Of a DNA stretch of 64,000 bases, positions 49,674 to 60,192 are shown piece after piece. Every line of letters begins with the position of its first letter. Within the stretch, counting starts at the first letter, position 1. The position numbers were made by a program, and so were the translations under genes. The stretch is from 40CM-2-70-7 sp035505915 (GTDB taxonomy: Bacteria; Gemmatimonadota; Gemmatimonadetes; Gemmatimonadales; GWC2-71-9), in contig DATJQI010000057.1 of the NCBI GenBank assembly GCA_035505915.1, forward strand, positions 58,831 through 122,830. Reading direction: 5' to 3'. Below the pieces are notes generated by a model. That model ran no database searches and was not told the origin of the DNA. It was given only the letters and a program-made list of their open reading frames with translations.

Positions 49674-50051
49674 TCAGGTGACCGGAATCCGTTTCCGGTA
49701 CATCCCCAGTGCCACGAGTCCGATCAGTCCCAACGCCATCATCAGGGCGCCCAGGCGCCAGTCGGCGCTGAACTTCCAGAAGCCCCGGGTCCAGGCGAGG
49801 TAGCCCGCCACCAGGTAGGCGACGCTCGACAAGAGACCCAGCCCGATCACCTCGGTCCGTCCCATCAGCACCCCGAACACATAGCCCCAGCTGAAGCCGG
49901 CCCAGAGGAGAAGCGGAATGCCGCCGCCCAGGATGTGGCCCGGGTCGATGAGATTCAGGCCCCCCGCGAACGCGCAGAAGAGACCGACCACGGAATAGCT
50001 GGCGAGGTGAAGCGCGAGGGGGAGCGGGACGCTGTGGCGATCGAAGCTCAT
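49674..50051 (-). CDS. small membrane protein, unknown
   Basis: 125 residues with four membrane helices (LALHLASYSVVGLFCAFAGGLNL, PLLLWAGFSWGYVFGVLMG, VIGLGLLSSVAYLVAGYLAW and LGALMMALGLIGLVALGMY). The start at 50051 (MSFDRHSVPLP) follows no strong ribosome site; an ATG at 50087 would add 12 residues. It has no charged residues inside the helices that hint at transport. It converges on the kinase gene with a 9-base gap and diverges from the GNAT gene; an AAGATA/TATCTT element serves both directions. Confidence 0.7.
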   Translation of the reverse strand: MSFDRHSVPLPLALHLASYSVVGLFCAFAGGLNLIDPGHILGGGIPLLLWAGFSWGYVFGVLMGRTEVIGLGLLSSVAYLVAGYLAWTRGFWKFSADWRLGALMMALGLIGLVALGMYRKRIPVT

Positions 50052-50077
50052 GGTCGCACGGGGGTTGGAGGACGGCG

Positions 50078-50084
50078 TAAGATA
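50078..50084. promoter_or_regulatory. overlapping divergent -10 boxes
   Basis: TAAGAT (plus, 50078-50083) and TATCTT (minus, 50084-50079) share the same bases. The plus-strand start would lie 1 base before the GNAT ATG (50091). Confidence 0.4.
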
Positions 50085-50090
50085 CATACG

Positions 50091-50591
50091 ATGCTGGTGA
50101 CCCGCACCTACCTCGAGCTCGCCACGCCGGAAGCGTTTCGCCCCGCGTTCGGAAGCTTCCCGGACATCCGCCTGGAGCGCGTGTCCCACCCCGCCCCCGA
50201 GCTGTACCGTCGCTGCTACCGCACCGTGGGCGAGGCCTACCACTGGCGGGACCGCTGGGACTGGACCGACGCGCAGATCACCGAGCACCTGGCCCAGCCC
50301 GAAATCACGCTGTACGTGGCCACGCGGGACGGCGAGCTGGCGGGATGGTATGAGCTGCGGCAGGTGCCGGATGAATCGTCCGTGGAGGTCGCCTATTTCG
50401 GAATCGTCGCCACGTACTTCGGCCGGGGGTTCGGCAAGCACCTCCTGTCCTGCGCCGTGCGGGACGCGTGGGCCCTGGCTCCGCGCCGGGTCTGGCTCCA
50501 CACCTGCACCCTCGATCATCCCAACGCCGTCCCCAACTATCGCGCGCGCGGCTTCGTGCCTTATCGCACCGAAACCTACGAGGTAGATTGA
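50091..50591 (+). CDS. GNAT family N-acetyltransferase
   Basis: 166 residues from the ATG at 50091. The GNAT core is VEVAYFGIVATYFGRGFGKHLLSCAVRDAWALAPRRVWLHTCTLDHPNAVPNYRARGFVPYR; FGRGFG is the acetyl-CoA loop. The N-terminal 60 residues (RTYLELATPEAFRPAFG) precede it. Acceptor unknown: the RVWLHTCTLDHPNAVPNY block is typical of the small-molecule/amino-acid acetyltransferase subgroup. Its mRNA is probably leaderless (see the -10 box at 50078). It ends 4 bases before the next gene. Confidence 0.88.
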   Translation: MLVTRTYLELATPEAFRPAFGSFPDIRLERVSHPAPELYRRCYRTVGEAYHWRDRWDWTDAQITEHLAQPEITLYVATRDGELAGWYELRQVPDESSVEVAYFGIVATYFGRGFGKHLLSCAVRDAWALAPRRVWLHTCTLDHPNAVPNYRARGFVPYRTETYEVD

Positions 50592-50595
50592 CCGG

Positions 50596-50963
50596 ATGAC
50601 CCTCTCCCGCAAAGCCAAGCTCATCATCGCCGCCGTGATCCTCGTGCCCATCCTGCTCTTCGCCTTCTTTACCTGGTCGTCACTCACCTGGACCTACTCG
50701 AGCGGAACGCGGGCGGGATACGTGCAGAAGTTCTCCCAGCAGGGCTGGATGTGTAAGACCTGGGAGGGCGAGCTGGCGATGGTGGCGGTGCCGGGGTCGA
50801 CACCCGAGAAGTTCTACTTCACGGTCCGGAACGACTCGGTGGCCGGGCTGGTCAACAGCACCCTGGGGAAACGGGTCGCCCTGCACTACCGCCAGCACAA
50901 GGGCGTTCCCACCAGCTGCTTCGGACTCACCGAGTACTACGTGGACAGCGTCAGGACGGTCGA

Positions 50964-50967
<4 letters not shown>
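50596..50967 (+). CDS. single-helix membrane-anchored protein, unknown
   Basis: 123 residues. One N-terminal helix (KAKLIIAAVILVPILLFAFFTW) anchors a small periplasmic domain with two Cys (GWMCKTWEGELAMVAVPGSTPEKFYFTVR and GVPTSCFGLTEYYVDSV) that may form a disulfide. The pattern resembles the '6-phosphogluconate dehydrogenase-like' hypothetical lipoproteins often found near TCA genes, but I cannot name a family. The stop overlaps the aconitase ATG, so it is co-translated with it. Confidence 0.72.
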
Positions 50968-53720
<2,753 letters not shown>

Positions 53721-53723
53721 GGT

Positions 53724-54752
53724 CTAGCCGGGCAGGAACAGCTCCAACCGGGCTCCCTTCGCTCCCGGGCGATTCCGGGCGGTCAGGGTGCCGCCGTGCA
53801 TCTGGGCGATCGCCGCGGCGATCGGGAGACCGAGCCCGGTGCCGCTCCCCCGGGAACGGACCTGGTCGGCGCGGTAGAACGGATCGAAGACGTGCGGCAG
53901 GTCGGACTCGGCGATCCCGGGTCCCGAGTCTTCGACGGTGAACGCCACCCCTTTCCCCGCTCCCTCTCCATCCCCCGCCGCGGTGGACACGGTGACCGGC
54001 CCGTCGGGCGCGTAGCGCACCGCGTTCTCGATGAGCTCATCCAGCAGCCGGCTCACGAGCTGCTGATCGAGCACCACGGGCGTGCCCGGGTGGCTCAGGT
54101 CCGACCGCAGGCGGCCGGCGGCGGCCGGAAGACGCGCGGCGTTCCGGATCACGGCTTCCCGCGCCACCGCGTTCGGATCCACCGCGGCCTGATGCGGCAC
54201 CTCGACGCCGCCCCGCGCGCGGGTCAGCCAGAGCAGGTCGGTGACCAGTGCCGTGAGAAACTCCGTTTCCTCGAGGGCGCTGCGGAGCGTCGCGCGGTAC
54301 TCCTCGGGCGAGCGCTCCTTCCGCAGCGCCACTTCCACCTCGCCCTGAATGGCCGCCAGGGGAGAGCGGAGCTCGTGACTCACGTCGGCGGCGAAGCGGC
54401 GTTGCGTCTCGAAGGCCCGCTGCAGGCGGTCGAGCATGGCGTTGAGGACCGACACGAGCCCGGCGTACTCCTCCACGTCGGCGTGGGCCGTGATGCGCCG
54501 GTCCAGCGTGCCCGCCGCCACCTGGGCCGCGTGCTCGGTGATCTCCCGTACCGGGCGGACCGCGGAGGCGGCCAGACGGCCCGCGCCCCAGAACGTGGCG
54601 CCCGCGAGGAGGATCACGACGCCCAGGACGAGCACGAAGTCGCTCCCGCGCATCACGCCGAACTCGATCCACCATCCGACGATGAGCAGTCCCACCGCAT
54701 ACGTTCCGGCGAAGCGGATGGCGAGGGTGCGACTGAGGGAGCGACGGATCAT
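53724..54752 (-). CDS. membrane sensor histidine kinase (HAMP, HisKA, HATPase)
   Basis: 342 residues. Two membrane helices near the N-terminus (FAGTYAVGLLIVGWWIEFGVM and DFVLVLGVVILLAGATFWGAG) are separated by only a few residues, so there is no periplasmic sensor domain. A HAMP segment (SAVRPVREITEHAAQVAAGTLDRRI) is followed by HisKA with phospho-His in ADVSHELRSPLAAIQGEV and an ATPase domain with N box LLDELIENAVRYAPDGP, VEDSGPGIAES and GSGTGLGLPIAAAIAQMHGG. It is the OmpR-partner type, but no response regulator lies next to it. It follows the nirK unit on the same strand. Confidence 0.93.
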   Translation of the reverse strand: MIRRSLSRTLAIRFAGTYAVGLLIVGWWIEFGVMRGSDFVLVLGVVILLAGATFWGAGRLAASAVRPVREITEHAAQVAAGTLDRRITAHADVEEYAGLVSVLNAMLDRLQRAFETQRRFAADVSHELRSPLAAIQGEVEVALRKERSPEEYRATLRSALEETEFLTALVTDLLWLTRARGGVEVPHQAAVDPNAVAREAVIRNAARLPAAAGRLRSDLSHPGTPVVLDQQLVSRLLDELIENAVRYAPDGPVTVSTAAGDGEGAGKGVAFTVEDSGPGIAESDLPHVFDPFYRADQVRSRGSGTGLGLPIAAAIAQMHGGTLTARNRPGAKGARLELFLPG

Positions 54753-54798
54753 CCGGGCGACACTACCGCGAGAGTATGAGGAATTCTCAGGGACCTGA

Positions 54799-54812
54799 TG
54801 AAGAGATCTTCA
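54799..54812. promoter_or_regulatory. inverted repeat TGAAGA-GA-TCTTCA
   Basis: Perfect 6-bp arms with a 2-base centre in the 64-base gap between the nirK-linked membrane protein genes and the histidine kinase gene. Shares the TGAAG word with the direct repeats upstream of nirK. Confidence 0.4.
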
Positions 54813-54816
54813 CGGG

Positions 54817-55209
54817 TCACATGGCGGAGAGCCCGGAAGCCCGGACGCGCGACCACACCCCGCCGGCGAAGGCCAGGATGGCCGCCAGCTCGCAGAGCCG
54901 CCCCGCAAACGCCTGGCCCAGCACGACCATCGCGATACCGGAATTCAGGAGGCCCCACGCCAGCCAGCCCCAGGCCGCCCTTCGCGCCGGGCCTCGGACG
55001 CCGAATCGCGGCAGAATCCAGAGCGCCACCCCCATGGCCAGCTGGATCATCCACCCCGTCACGACGAGCTCGACGTGCGCGGGGATGGCGCGCGGAAGCT
55101 CGGCGGTCCATCCGAGGCCTTTCCCCCCCAGCATCAGCGCGCCCAGGGTGAACCCGAGCGCGAGGCAGACCAGCGCCGACCGGATGAGCCACACGCTGGC
55201 GCGGGGCAC
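54817..55209 (-). CDS. half-size heme-copper oxidase subunit I-like membrane protein (b)
   Basis: 130 residues from a GTG at 55209, four membrane helices. The segment PAHVELVVTGWMIQLAMGVALWILPRFG matches the 'H-x-x-x-x-G-W-x-x-x-x-x-G-V-A-x-x-x-x-P-R' pattern of subunit I of cbb3-type oxidases, NO reductase-like proteins and NnrS relatives, with the single His that could bind heme. The chain is far too short for a full 12-helix subunit. It overlaps the paralogous gene upstream by one base, and both follow nirK, so a role in NO or copper-enzyme electron transfer is a fair guess. Confidence 0.72.
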   Translation of the reverse strand: MPRASVWLIRSALVCLALGFTLGALMLGGKGLGWTAELPRAIPAHVELVVTGWMIQLAMGVALWILPRFGVRGPARRAAWGWLAWGLLNSGIAMVVLGQAFAGRLCELAAILAFAGGVWSRVRASGLSAM

Positions 55210-55628
55210 TAGCGGCCCCGCACCCGAGGCCAGGTCGCGGCGGCGAAGCCGACGCCCGCGGCCCACTGCATCGCGGCGGAGGCCAGGAGCAGAGCGCCGG
55301 GGAGCGCGCCGGGATGGAAGGCCTGCCAGGGCTCCCCGACCGCGCGGGCGAGAAGCCCGGCGTTCAGGAGCACGTAGGTGAGAATGGCGGTGAGGTCGTT
55401 GCCGCGCGGGTGCTCCGCGGACGCCTTCGGGAACATCCAGTAGGCGATGCCGAAGATGAGCTGGGTGAGCCACCCCACGACGAACAGGTGGATCTGGGCG
55501 GGGCCCGCGAGCGCGAGCACGGGCGGGAGCCGCGCGAGCGCGCCTCCCGCCAGGAGCACCCCGAGCAGCAGCGCCAGGACCAGATAGATGAGTGCGGTCT
55601 TGACGTACCAGCGGCTGAGCGGCGGCAA
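55209..55628 (-). CDS. half-size heme-copper oxidase subunit I-like membrane protein (a)
   Basis: 139 residues, four membrane helices. The key segment is AQIHLFVVGWLTQLIFGIAYWMFPK, the same pattern as in the neighbouring gene (b), with a His that could ligate heme; a second helix region has AWQAFHPGALPG. Together (a) and (b) form eight helices, so a heterodimer could mimic part of a heme-copper oxidase or NO reductase core. It starts 1 base after the nirK stop, on the same transcript. Confidence 0.74.
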   Translation of the reverse strand: MPPLSRWYVKTALIYLVLALLLGVLLAGGALARLPPVLALAGPAQIHLFVVGWLTQLIFGIAYWMFPKASAEHPRGNDLTAILTYVLLNAGLLARAVGEPWQAFHPGALPGALLLASAAMQWAAGVGFAAATWPRVRGR

Positions 55629-55629
55629 C

Positions 55630-56610
55630 TCAGTGCGCCATCGCCGCCGGCGGCCCGCCGCCGACCTGGATCAGGCCGACGGCGCCCTTCGCGGCGTCCG
55701 CGAAGGCGTGGGTGACGAACGCGTACGTCCCCGCGCCACTGCCGTCGGCGGAGAAGTGCGTCTCGAACACCGCCCCGGACCCCGCCGCGACGCCCCAGGT
55801 CTGAACGCCGGTCAGCGCGTGACCGGGATCGCCGTCGGGATACACCCGGTCGAAGAGCGTGCCCACGATGTGGAAGTCGCTGGTCAGGCTCGGCCCCGCG
55901 TTCACCACGAAGATCCTCACTCGGTCGCCGACGTCGACGTGCAGCGGATGCGCCTGGTACTGGAAGGCACGCCCGTTGAAGGTCACGTAGCTCGCCTCCC
56001 GGCCCAGCGCGTGGTCGAAGTCCGCCTGTGCCGGGTGGATCGAGTCGCCGCCCTTGGCGTAGAACTCGCTCTGCACCAGCACGAACTCCTTGTCGGCGTG
56101 ATCCGGCCATCCGCCCCTGGGATCCACGATGATGGGGAGGTACATCCCCTGCATCAGGTGCAGGAGCACGGGCGGAGTGCCGCAATGCACCAGGTACGCG
56201 CCCGCATCGCGGGCGATGAACTCGAAGGTGATCGAGTCGTGGGGCATGATGAGCCGGAAGTCCACGCTCATCGGCACGCGCGCGGCGTGGAAGTCGATCG
56301 AGTGGGGCATCGGCGCCTGGTTGACGACCGTCACCCGCACCCGGTCTCCCTGGCGGACCCGGATCACCGGTCCCGGAACCGTCCCGCCGAGCGTCCACGC
56401 GCTGTAGGGGACGCCGTCGGCGATCTTGACCTGGGCGTCCTCGATCGGGATGCGAAATTCCTTGATGGGCGCGTCACCCGCGGGCGCCAGCTCGGCGCGG
56501 TAGACCGGGTCCGTGGAAGCCGGAGTCGCGGCGAAGTCCACCCGCTGGACGCGGGTGGGCCGGACCGAGCAGGCGGCGAGGATGGCGAGGATTGCCAGTC
56601 TGACCTTCAT
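55630..56610 (-). CDS. nirK: copper-containing nitrite reductase, lipoprotein form
   Basis: 326 residues. Two cupredoxin domains with all copper ligands: type 1 His103, Cys143, His151, Met156; type 2 His108, His142, His301; catalytic Asp106 (SIDFHAA) and a second-sphere His247 (SDFHIVG). It reduces nitrite to NO in the periplasm. The N-terminus MKVRLAILAILAACSVRP is a lipoprotein signal, unlike most soluble NirK proteins. Two direct repeats of CTTCATAATC lie upstream (56664-56695). It is followed on the same strand by two half-size heme-copper oxidase-like genes. A generic multicopper oxidase is unlikely because both ligand sets fit NirK. Confidence 0.87.
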   Translation of the reverse strand: MKVRLAILAILAACSVRPTRVQRVDFAATPASTDPVYRAELAPAGDAPIKEFRIPIEDAQVKIADGVPYSAWTLGGTVPGPVIRVRQGDRVRVTVVNQAPMPHSIDFHAARVPMSVDFRLIMPHDSITFEFIARDAGAYLVHCGTPPVLLHLMQGMYLPIIVDPRGGWPDHADKEFVLVQSEFYAKGGDSIHPAQADFDHALGREASYVTFNGRAFQYQAHPLHVDVGDRVRIFVVNAGPSLTSDFHIVGTLFDRVYPDGDPGHALTGVQTWGVAAGSGAVFETHFSADGSGAGTYAFVTHAFADAAKGAVGLIQVGGGPPAAMAH

Positions 56611-56663
56611 GTCTCACTCCGAGCGTGGGTTCGTTTGGTGCGCGGAGCTGAGGATAGGCGGGC

Positions 56664-56695
56664 GATTATGAAGGGAGGGGGGGCTGATTATGAAG
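56664..56695 (-). promoter_or_regulatory. direct repeats CTTCATAATC upstream of nirK
   Basis: Two identical 10-bp copies (56664-56673 and 56686-56695, complement strand), start to start exactly 22 bases, about two helical turns. They lie in the 104-base gap between the nosY stop and nirK, 54 to 85 bases before the nirK ATG. They probably form an operator for a dimeric regulator; the factor is unknown. Confidence 0.5.
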
Positions 56696-56714
56696 ATTGC
56701 TACCGAAATATCCA

Positions 56715-57527
56715 CTACAAATCCACCGACTCCAGGCGGCGTCCTGCGAGCCGCAGGGGAATGATGGTCCAGCCGCCCAGGCTCAGGATGAGCAGAATGG
56801 CCCCCCATCCGCCGAGGAGGTGCCGGAGTGCGGCGCCGGTGGGCCCGGCCAGGACGTCCGCGCTGAAGACACCGAGCCCCAGCGCCCGGGCGCTGTCCAC
56901 GGGATTCACGAGGAGCAGCGTCGCGAGGTTCCAGGTCGCTCCGCCGGGCGGCAGGACCGCGAGCAGCGCGATGGCTACGAGGTCGGCGCCGATGGCGAAG
57001 ACGAACCACACCGCCACGGCGACGCCGATGGCCCTGGTTCTGGTCCGGGCCGCGACCCCCATCCAAAGCCCCACCGACAGACCCGCGGAGAGCAGGAGCA
57101 CCGCCACCCCGATCAAAGCGAGGTACTGCAGGACGTCCGCCGCGCCCGCGAAGATGGCGATGACGACGGCGGCGGCGCCGAAGCCCGCGACCAGCGCCGC
57201 GGCGAGCGCCAGGGTCCAGGCGGCCCAGCGCCCGAATACCACCCGCCCCCGAGGCGCCGGCAGCGCCGCCAGGAACTCGAGCTCGTAGCACTCGGCGCCC
57301 TGGGCGGCCCCGAGCAGCAGGGCGAGGAGCGGCACGGTCCACAGCACGAGCTGGAGCAGGCTCACCGAGGTGCGCGCGAACCCCTGAACCGCGATGATCC
57401 CTCCCGCCGAGAGCCCGGCGAGCGCCACTCCGACGCTGGCGAGCGCGAACCCGGCGGCGAAGAAGGGCACGACGCGGCCCCGCCGTGCCGCCGCCCATTC
57501 GAACCGGACCATCGCGCCGCGCGTCAT
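56715..57527 (-). CDS. nosY: ABC transporter permease, NosY type
   Basis: 270 residues with six hydrophobic segments. It begins MTRGAMVRFEWAAARRGRVVPFFAAG and has the ABC-2/NosY blocks LVLWTVPLLALLLGAAQGAECYELEFLAALPAPRGRVVFGRW and NLATLLLVNPVDSARALGLGVFSADVLAGPTGAAL. With NosF and NosD it forms the ABC system that supports maturation of the copper centre CuZ of nitrous oxide reductase. The ATG overlaps the nosF stop by 4 bases. Confidence 0.88.
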   Translation of the reverse strand: MTRGAMVRFEWAAARRGRVVPFFAAGFALASVGVALAGLSAGGIIAVQGFARTSVSLLQLVLWTVPLLALLLGAAQGAECYELEFLAALPAPRGRVVFGRWAAWTLALAAALVAGFGAAAVVIAIFAGAADVLQYLALIGVAVLLLSAGLSVGLWMGVAARTRTRAIGVAVAVWFVFAIGADLVAIALLAVLPPGGATWNLATLLLVNPVDSARALGLGVFSADVLAGPTGAALRHLLGGWGAILLILSLGGWTIIPLRLAGRRLESVDL

Positions 57528-58294
57528 GCCGTCACTCGATGCAGCTCGGGCCGGCCCTGAACCAGGATCCGGTAGATCCGCTCGATGGGCGCTTCCGGAG
57601 ACCGGCGGTCCCAGGCCACGCCCGCAACGCGCGCCAGCTCCTCGACCGACCCACAGGCCACGATGCGGCCCTCGACCATCACGGCGATCCGATCGGCGAG
57701 CCGGGCGACGTCCGAGAGGTGGTGCGAGGCGAACAGCACGGCGGCCCCGGCCCGGCGCGCGGCACGGATCGCCTCCCGTACCTCCTCGGCCCCCTCGGTG
57801 TCGAGCGAGATGCTCGGCTCGTCGAGCAGGAGGGCGCCCGCGGCGCCCAGGGTCGCCAGGGCGAGCATCACCCGCTGTCGCTGGCCCCCGGACATCTCCC
57901 CCAGCGTGGCGTCCAGCCGGTCGCCCAAACCCGCGGTGACCAGGGCCGAGACGGCCGCCGGGGCGGACAGTCCCCGCGCCGAGGCCACCAGCGCGGCCAG
58001 GTCGCGCACCACCGTGGGGAGCGGTACGCCAAGCTTCTGCGGCAGGTAGCCCAGCTGACGGCGGGCGGTGAGGGGTTCGAGGGCGACGTCGTGCCCGGCG
58101 ACCCATGCCGATCCGGCCGTGGCGTGAATGGCGCCGGCCAGGATCCGCAGGGTGGTGGACTTCCCCGCGCCGTTCGGACCGACCAGGGCCACGACCTCAC
58201 CCGGTGCGACCCGGAGGTCGAGCGGTTGCAGGGCGGCGCGCGCTCCGTAGGACTTGCTCACTCCCTGGAGCTCGATGCCGGCGTGCGGGCTCAC
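57524..58294 (-). CDS. nosF: ABC transporter ATP-binding protein, NosF type
   Basis: 256 residues from a GTG at 58294. Complete ABC ATPase: Walker A GPNGAGKSTT, Q-loop GYLPQKLG, signature EMSGGQRQRVML, Walker B LLLDEPSISLD, and the switch His in ASHHLSDVARLADR. The order with nosD before and nosY after is that of nos clusters, where NosDFY moves a sulfur- or copper-related factor for CuZ assembly. Both ends overlap neighbours by 4 bases, so the three genes are translated together. Confidence 0.92.
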   Translation of the reverse strand: MSPHAGIELQGVSKSYGARAALQPLDLRVAPGEVVALVGPNGAGKSTTLRILAGAIHATAGSAWVAGHDVALEPLTARRQLGYLPQKLGVPLPTVVRDLAALVASARGLSAPAAVSALVTAGLGDRLDATLGEMSGGQRQRVMLALATLGAAGALLLDEPSISLDTEGAEEVREAIRAARRAGAAVLFASHHLSDVARLADRIAVMVEGRIVACGSVEELARVAGVAWDRRSPEAPIERIYRILVQGRPELHRVTA

Positions 58295-59595
58295 GCGAGC
58301 CGCTCCTTCCGGCGCCGGGACCGGGCCAGGACGCCGCCGGCTCCCGCGAGGAGCATCGCGCCCGCGCACCCTTCCGCCACCGTCCCGCCGAGCCGGCCGG
58401 CCGGAGCCGGGGGCAGGTTGGCCATCGCCGCGAGACGCGGCGCGCGCGCGAGCGGGCAGGAGTCCACCGCCCCGCCGCTCGCGAACACGGGGAAGGTGCG
58501 CTCCGCCCAATCGAGGGCGTGGGCCGCGGGGCTGTCGAGCAGGGGCCGGAGGTTGTCGTGCGTCAGGGCCAGCTCGGCGAGCGGAGAGGACGCCGGGTGC
58601 GGCGTGTCGAGAATCCCGTCGCCGTCGAGGTCATAGCCGTCCCGGGCCGCGCGGCTCCAGTAGTTGCCACGCCCGCCCCGGCAGAAGCTGAACGCTCCCG
58701 GCGCACCCCCTCCGGAGGCATCGAAGGTGTTTCCGATCATCGCGTTCCCGGTGACGACGCTGTTTTCACTGTTCGCGAAGAGCTCGAGCCCCAGCCAGTT
58801 GGCGGCCACCAGATTGCCGGAGAAGTTCCCGCGGATGACGTTGTCGAAGAAGACGCCGATGCCGTTGCCGACGAAGGTGTTGCCCTCTACCAGCGGGTCG
58901 GTGGCGGTCTGGAGCACCAGGCCGTAGGAACGGCTCCCCGAGTTCCAGGCGAAGACGTTGCCGGTGACCGCGACGTGGCGGGAGTTCATGATCACGGCTC
59001 CGGCGGCGTTATCCGTGAAGACGTTCCGATCGAACCGGTTCTCGTGACTGAACATGTAGTGGAGACCGAACCGGACGTGCGACACCCGGTTCTCCCGCAC
59101 CACGACGCTGTCCGAGTACGAGAAGTAGATCCCGTCCCGCATCCAGGAGATGTCGCCGTGCTCCGCGGTGAGCGCCCGGCTGGCGTAGAACGTGATGCCG
59201 TCGCCGCGGTCCCCTTCCCGCCCGCCCGGCGTCCCCACGATCGAGACGTAGGAGAGGTGCACGTCGCGGGCCGCCTCGACGTAGACGCCGAACAGGCACC
59301 CCCGGACGGTCACGTGATCGAGCCACACCGAGTCCGCCGTCACCCGGACGCCGGCATCGTAGTGGTCGGGGTCCCGTCCCGATCCTTCCACGGTCAAACC
59401 CCGGATCACGGACCCCGCGGCCAGGATGGTCAAGACCGAGCCGTGGCCGTCCCCCTCGAGCACGGCTCCCGGCGCCGCCAGCACGACCGTGCGCCTTGAC
59501 AGCACGAGCGGCCCCGCGTGCACGCCGGGGGCGAGCCGGAGGGTATCCACCGGCCCGCCCGACCAGAGCGCGAGCGCCAGGAGAATCACCGCCAC
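58291..59595 (-). CDS. nosD: periplasmic copper-processing protein NosD
   Basis: 434 residues from a GTG at 59595 (a GTG at 59589 is the alternative). It has many right-handed beta-helix (PbH1/CASH) repeats, such as VIRGLTVEGSGR, VWLDHVTVRGCLFGVYVE, NRFDRNVFTDNAAGAVIMNS, GIGVFFDNVIRGNFSGNLVAANWLGLELF and TGNAMIGNTFD, then GGRGNYWSRAARDGYDLDGDGILD. The C-terminus has a membrane helix (EGCAGAMLLAGAGGVLA) and a basic end, which tethers it to the membrane. It works with NosFY in maturing nitrous oxide reductase. It overlaps the NosB-like gene by 10 bases. Confidence 0.9.
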   Translation of the reverse strand: MAVILLALALWSGGPVDTLRLAPGVHAGPLVLSRRTVVLAAPGAVLEGDGHGSVLTILAAGSVIRGLTVEGSGRDPDHYDAGVRVTADSVWLDHVTVRGCLFGVYVEAARDVHLSYVSIVGTPGGREGDRGDGITFYASRALTAEHGDISWMRDGIYFSYSDSVVVRENRVSHVRFGLHYMFSHENRFDRNVFTDNAAGAVIMNSRHVAVTGNVFAWNSGSRSYGLVLQTATDPLVEGNTFVGNGIGVFFDNVIRGNFSGNLVAANWLGLELFANSENSVVTGNAMIGNTFDASGGGAPGAFSFCRGGRGNYWSRAARDGYDLDGDGILDTPHPASSPLAELALTHDNLRPLLDSPAAHALDWAERTFPVFASGGAVDSCPLARAPRLAAMANLPPAPAGRLGGTVAEGCAGAMLLAGAGGVLARSRRRKERLA

Positions 59596-60191
59596 GCCTT
59601 TCGCGCGCTCTGGCCCAAGAGCCCGAGCAGCGTCAGCGCGCCGCCCAGGAGCAGGAACGTGCCGAGGCCCGGGTAGCTGTAGATCTCGAAGTTGGCGAGG
59701 TGCTGGTGTCCGAACAGCGGCGGCGTGAACGGAGGCACCTTGATCGGCGCTTCGGGGTTCAGGTGGTGCCCGTAGCTGTACATCCGGTACCAGAACACGC
59801 CGAACGAGAACGCCGAGAAGTAGCTGAGCAGCACCGTCAGATCCACGAGGTCGCGGACCCGGGCGAACACGCCGGCGCGCAGCGCCAGCAGGAAGAAGAT
59901 GCCCAGCGCGAACGGAATGAAGCGCATCTCCACGAAGTCCGCCGCGGCGATGTCCTTCATCCCGATGTAGTGGTTGAGGATGTTGATCCCGTCGAGATCC
60001 GCTCCCCCCGCTCCTCCGACGAGCTTGTAGGAGTAGATCGACAGCCGGAGACCCTCCGGGAACTGGTTCGCGAACATGGTGATCCGCCACAGCGGAAACA
60101 GCGTGGCGAGGAGGAGCAGGCCACCCGCCCCGAGCACGGTGAGCCGTGCCCGGGGGGAGAGGACCCGATCGAGCCATTGGGTCAGCGACAT
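59586..60191 (-). CDS. NosB-like membrane protein of clade II nos cluster
   Basis: 201 residues. Four or five membrane helices (LTVLGAGGLLLLATLFPLWRI, FIPFALGIFFLLALRAGVF, VDLTVLLSYFSAFSFGVFW and LGTFLLLGGALTLLGLLG). Conserved-looking blocks are MFANQFPEGLRLSIYSYKLVGG, DLDGINILNHYIGMKDI and FVEMRFIPFALG. A gene of this kind sits between nosZ and nosD in many clade II (Sec-type) nos operons and is called nosB; its role is unknown. It lies 1 base after nosZ and overlaps nosD. Confidence 0.82.
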   Translation of the reverse strand: MSLTQWLDRVLSPRARLTVLGAGGLLLLATLFPLWRITMFANQFPEGLRLSIYSYKLVGGAGGADLDGINILNHYIGMKDIAAADFVEMRFIPFALGIFFLLALRAGVFARVRDLVDLTVLLSYFSAFSFGVFWYRMYSYGHHLNPEAPIKVPPFTPPLFGHQHLANFEIYSYPGLGTFLLLGGALTLLGLLGQSARKAWR

Positions 60192-60192
60192 G

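Noticed and set aside
55630..56610. Laccase-like multicopper oxidase instead of NirK
   Set aside because: The protein has only two cupredoxin domains and the exact type 1 and type 2 ligand spacing of NirK, with catalytic Asp and His.
58291..60177. A NosD protein extended to 628 residues
   Set aside because: The added N-terminus is a shadow of the NosB-like gene; the GTG at 59595 gives a hydrophobic export signal and the right length.
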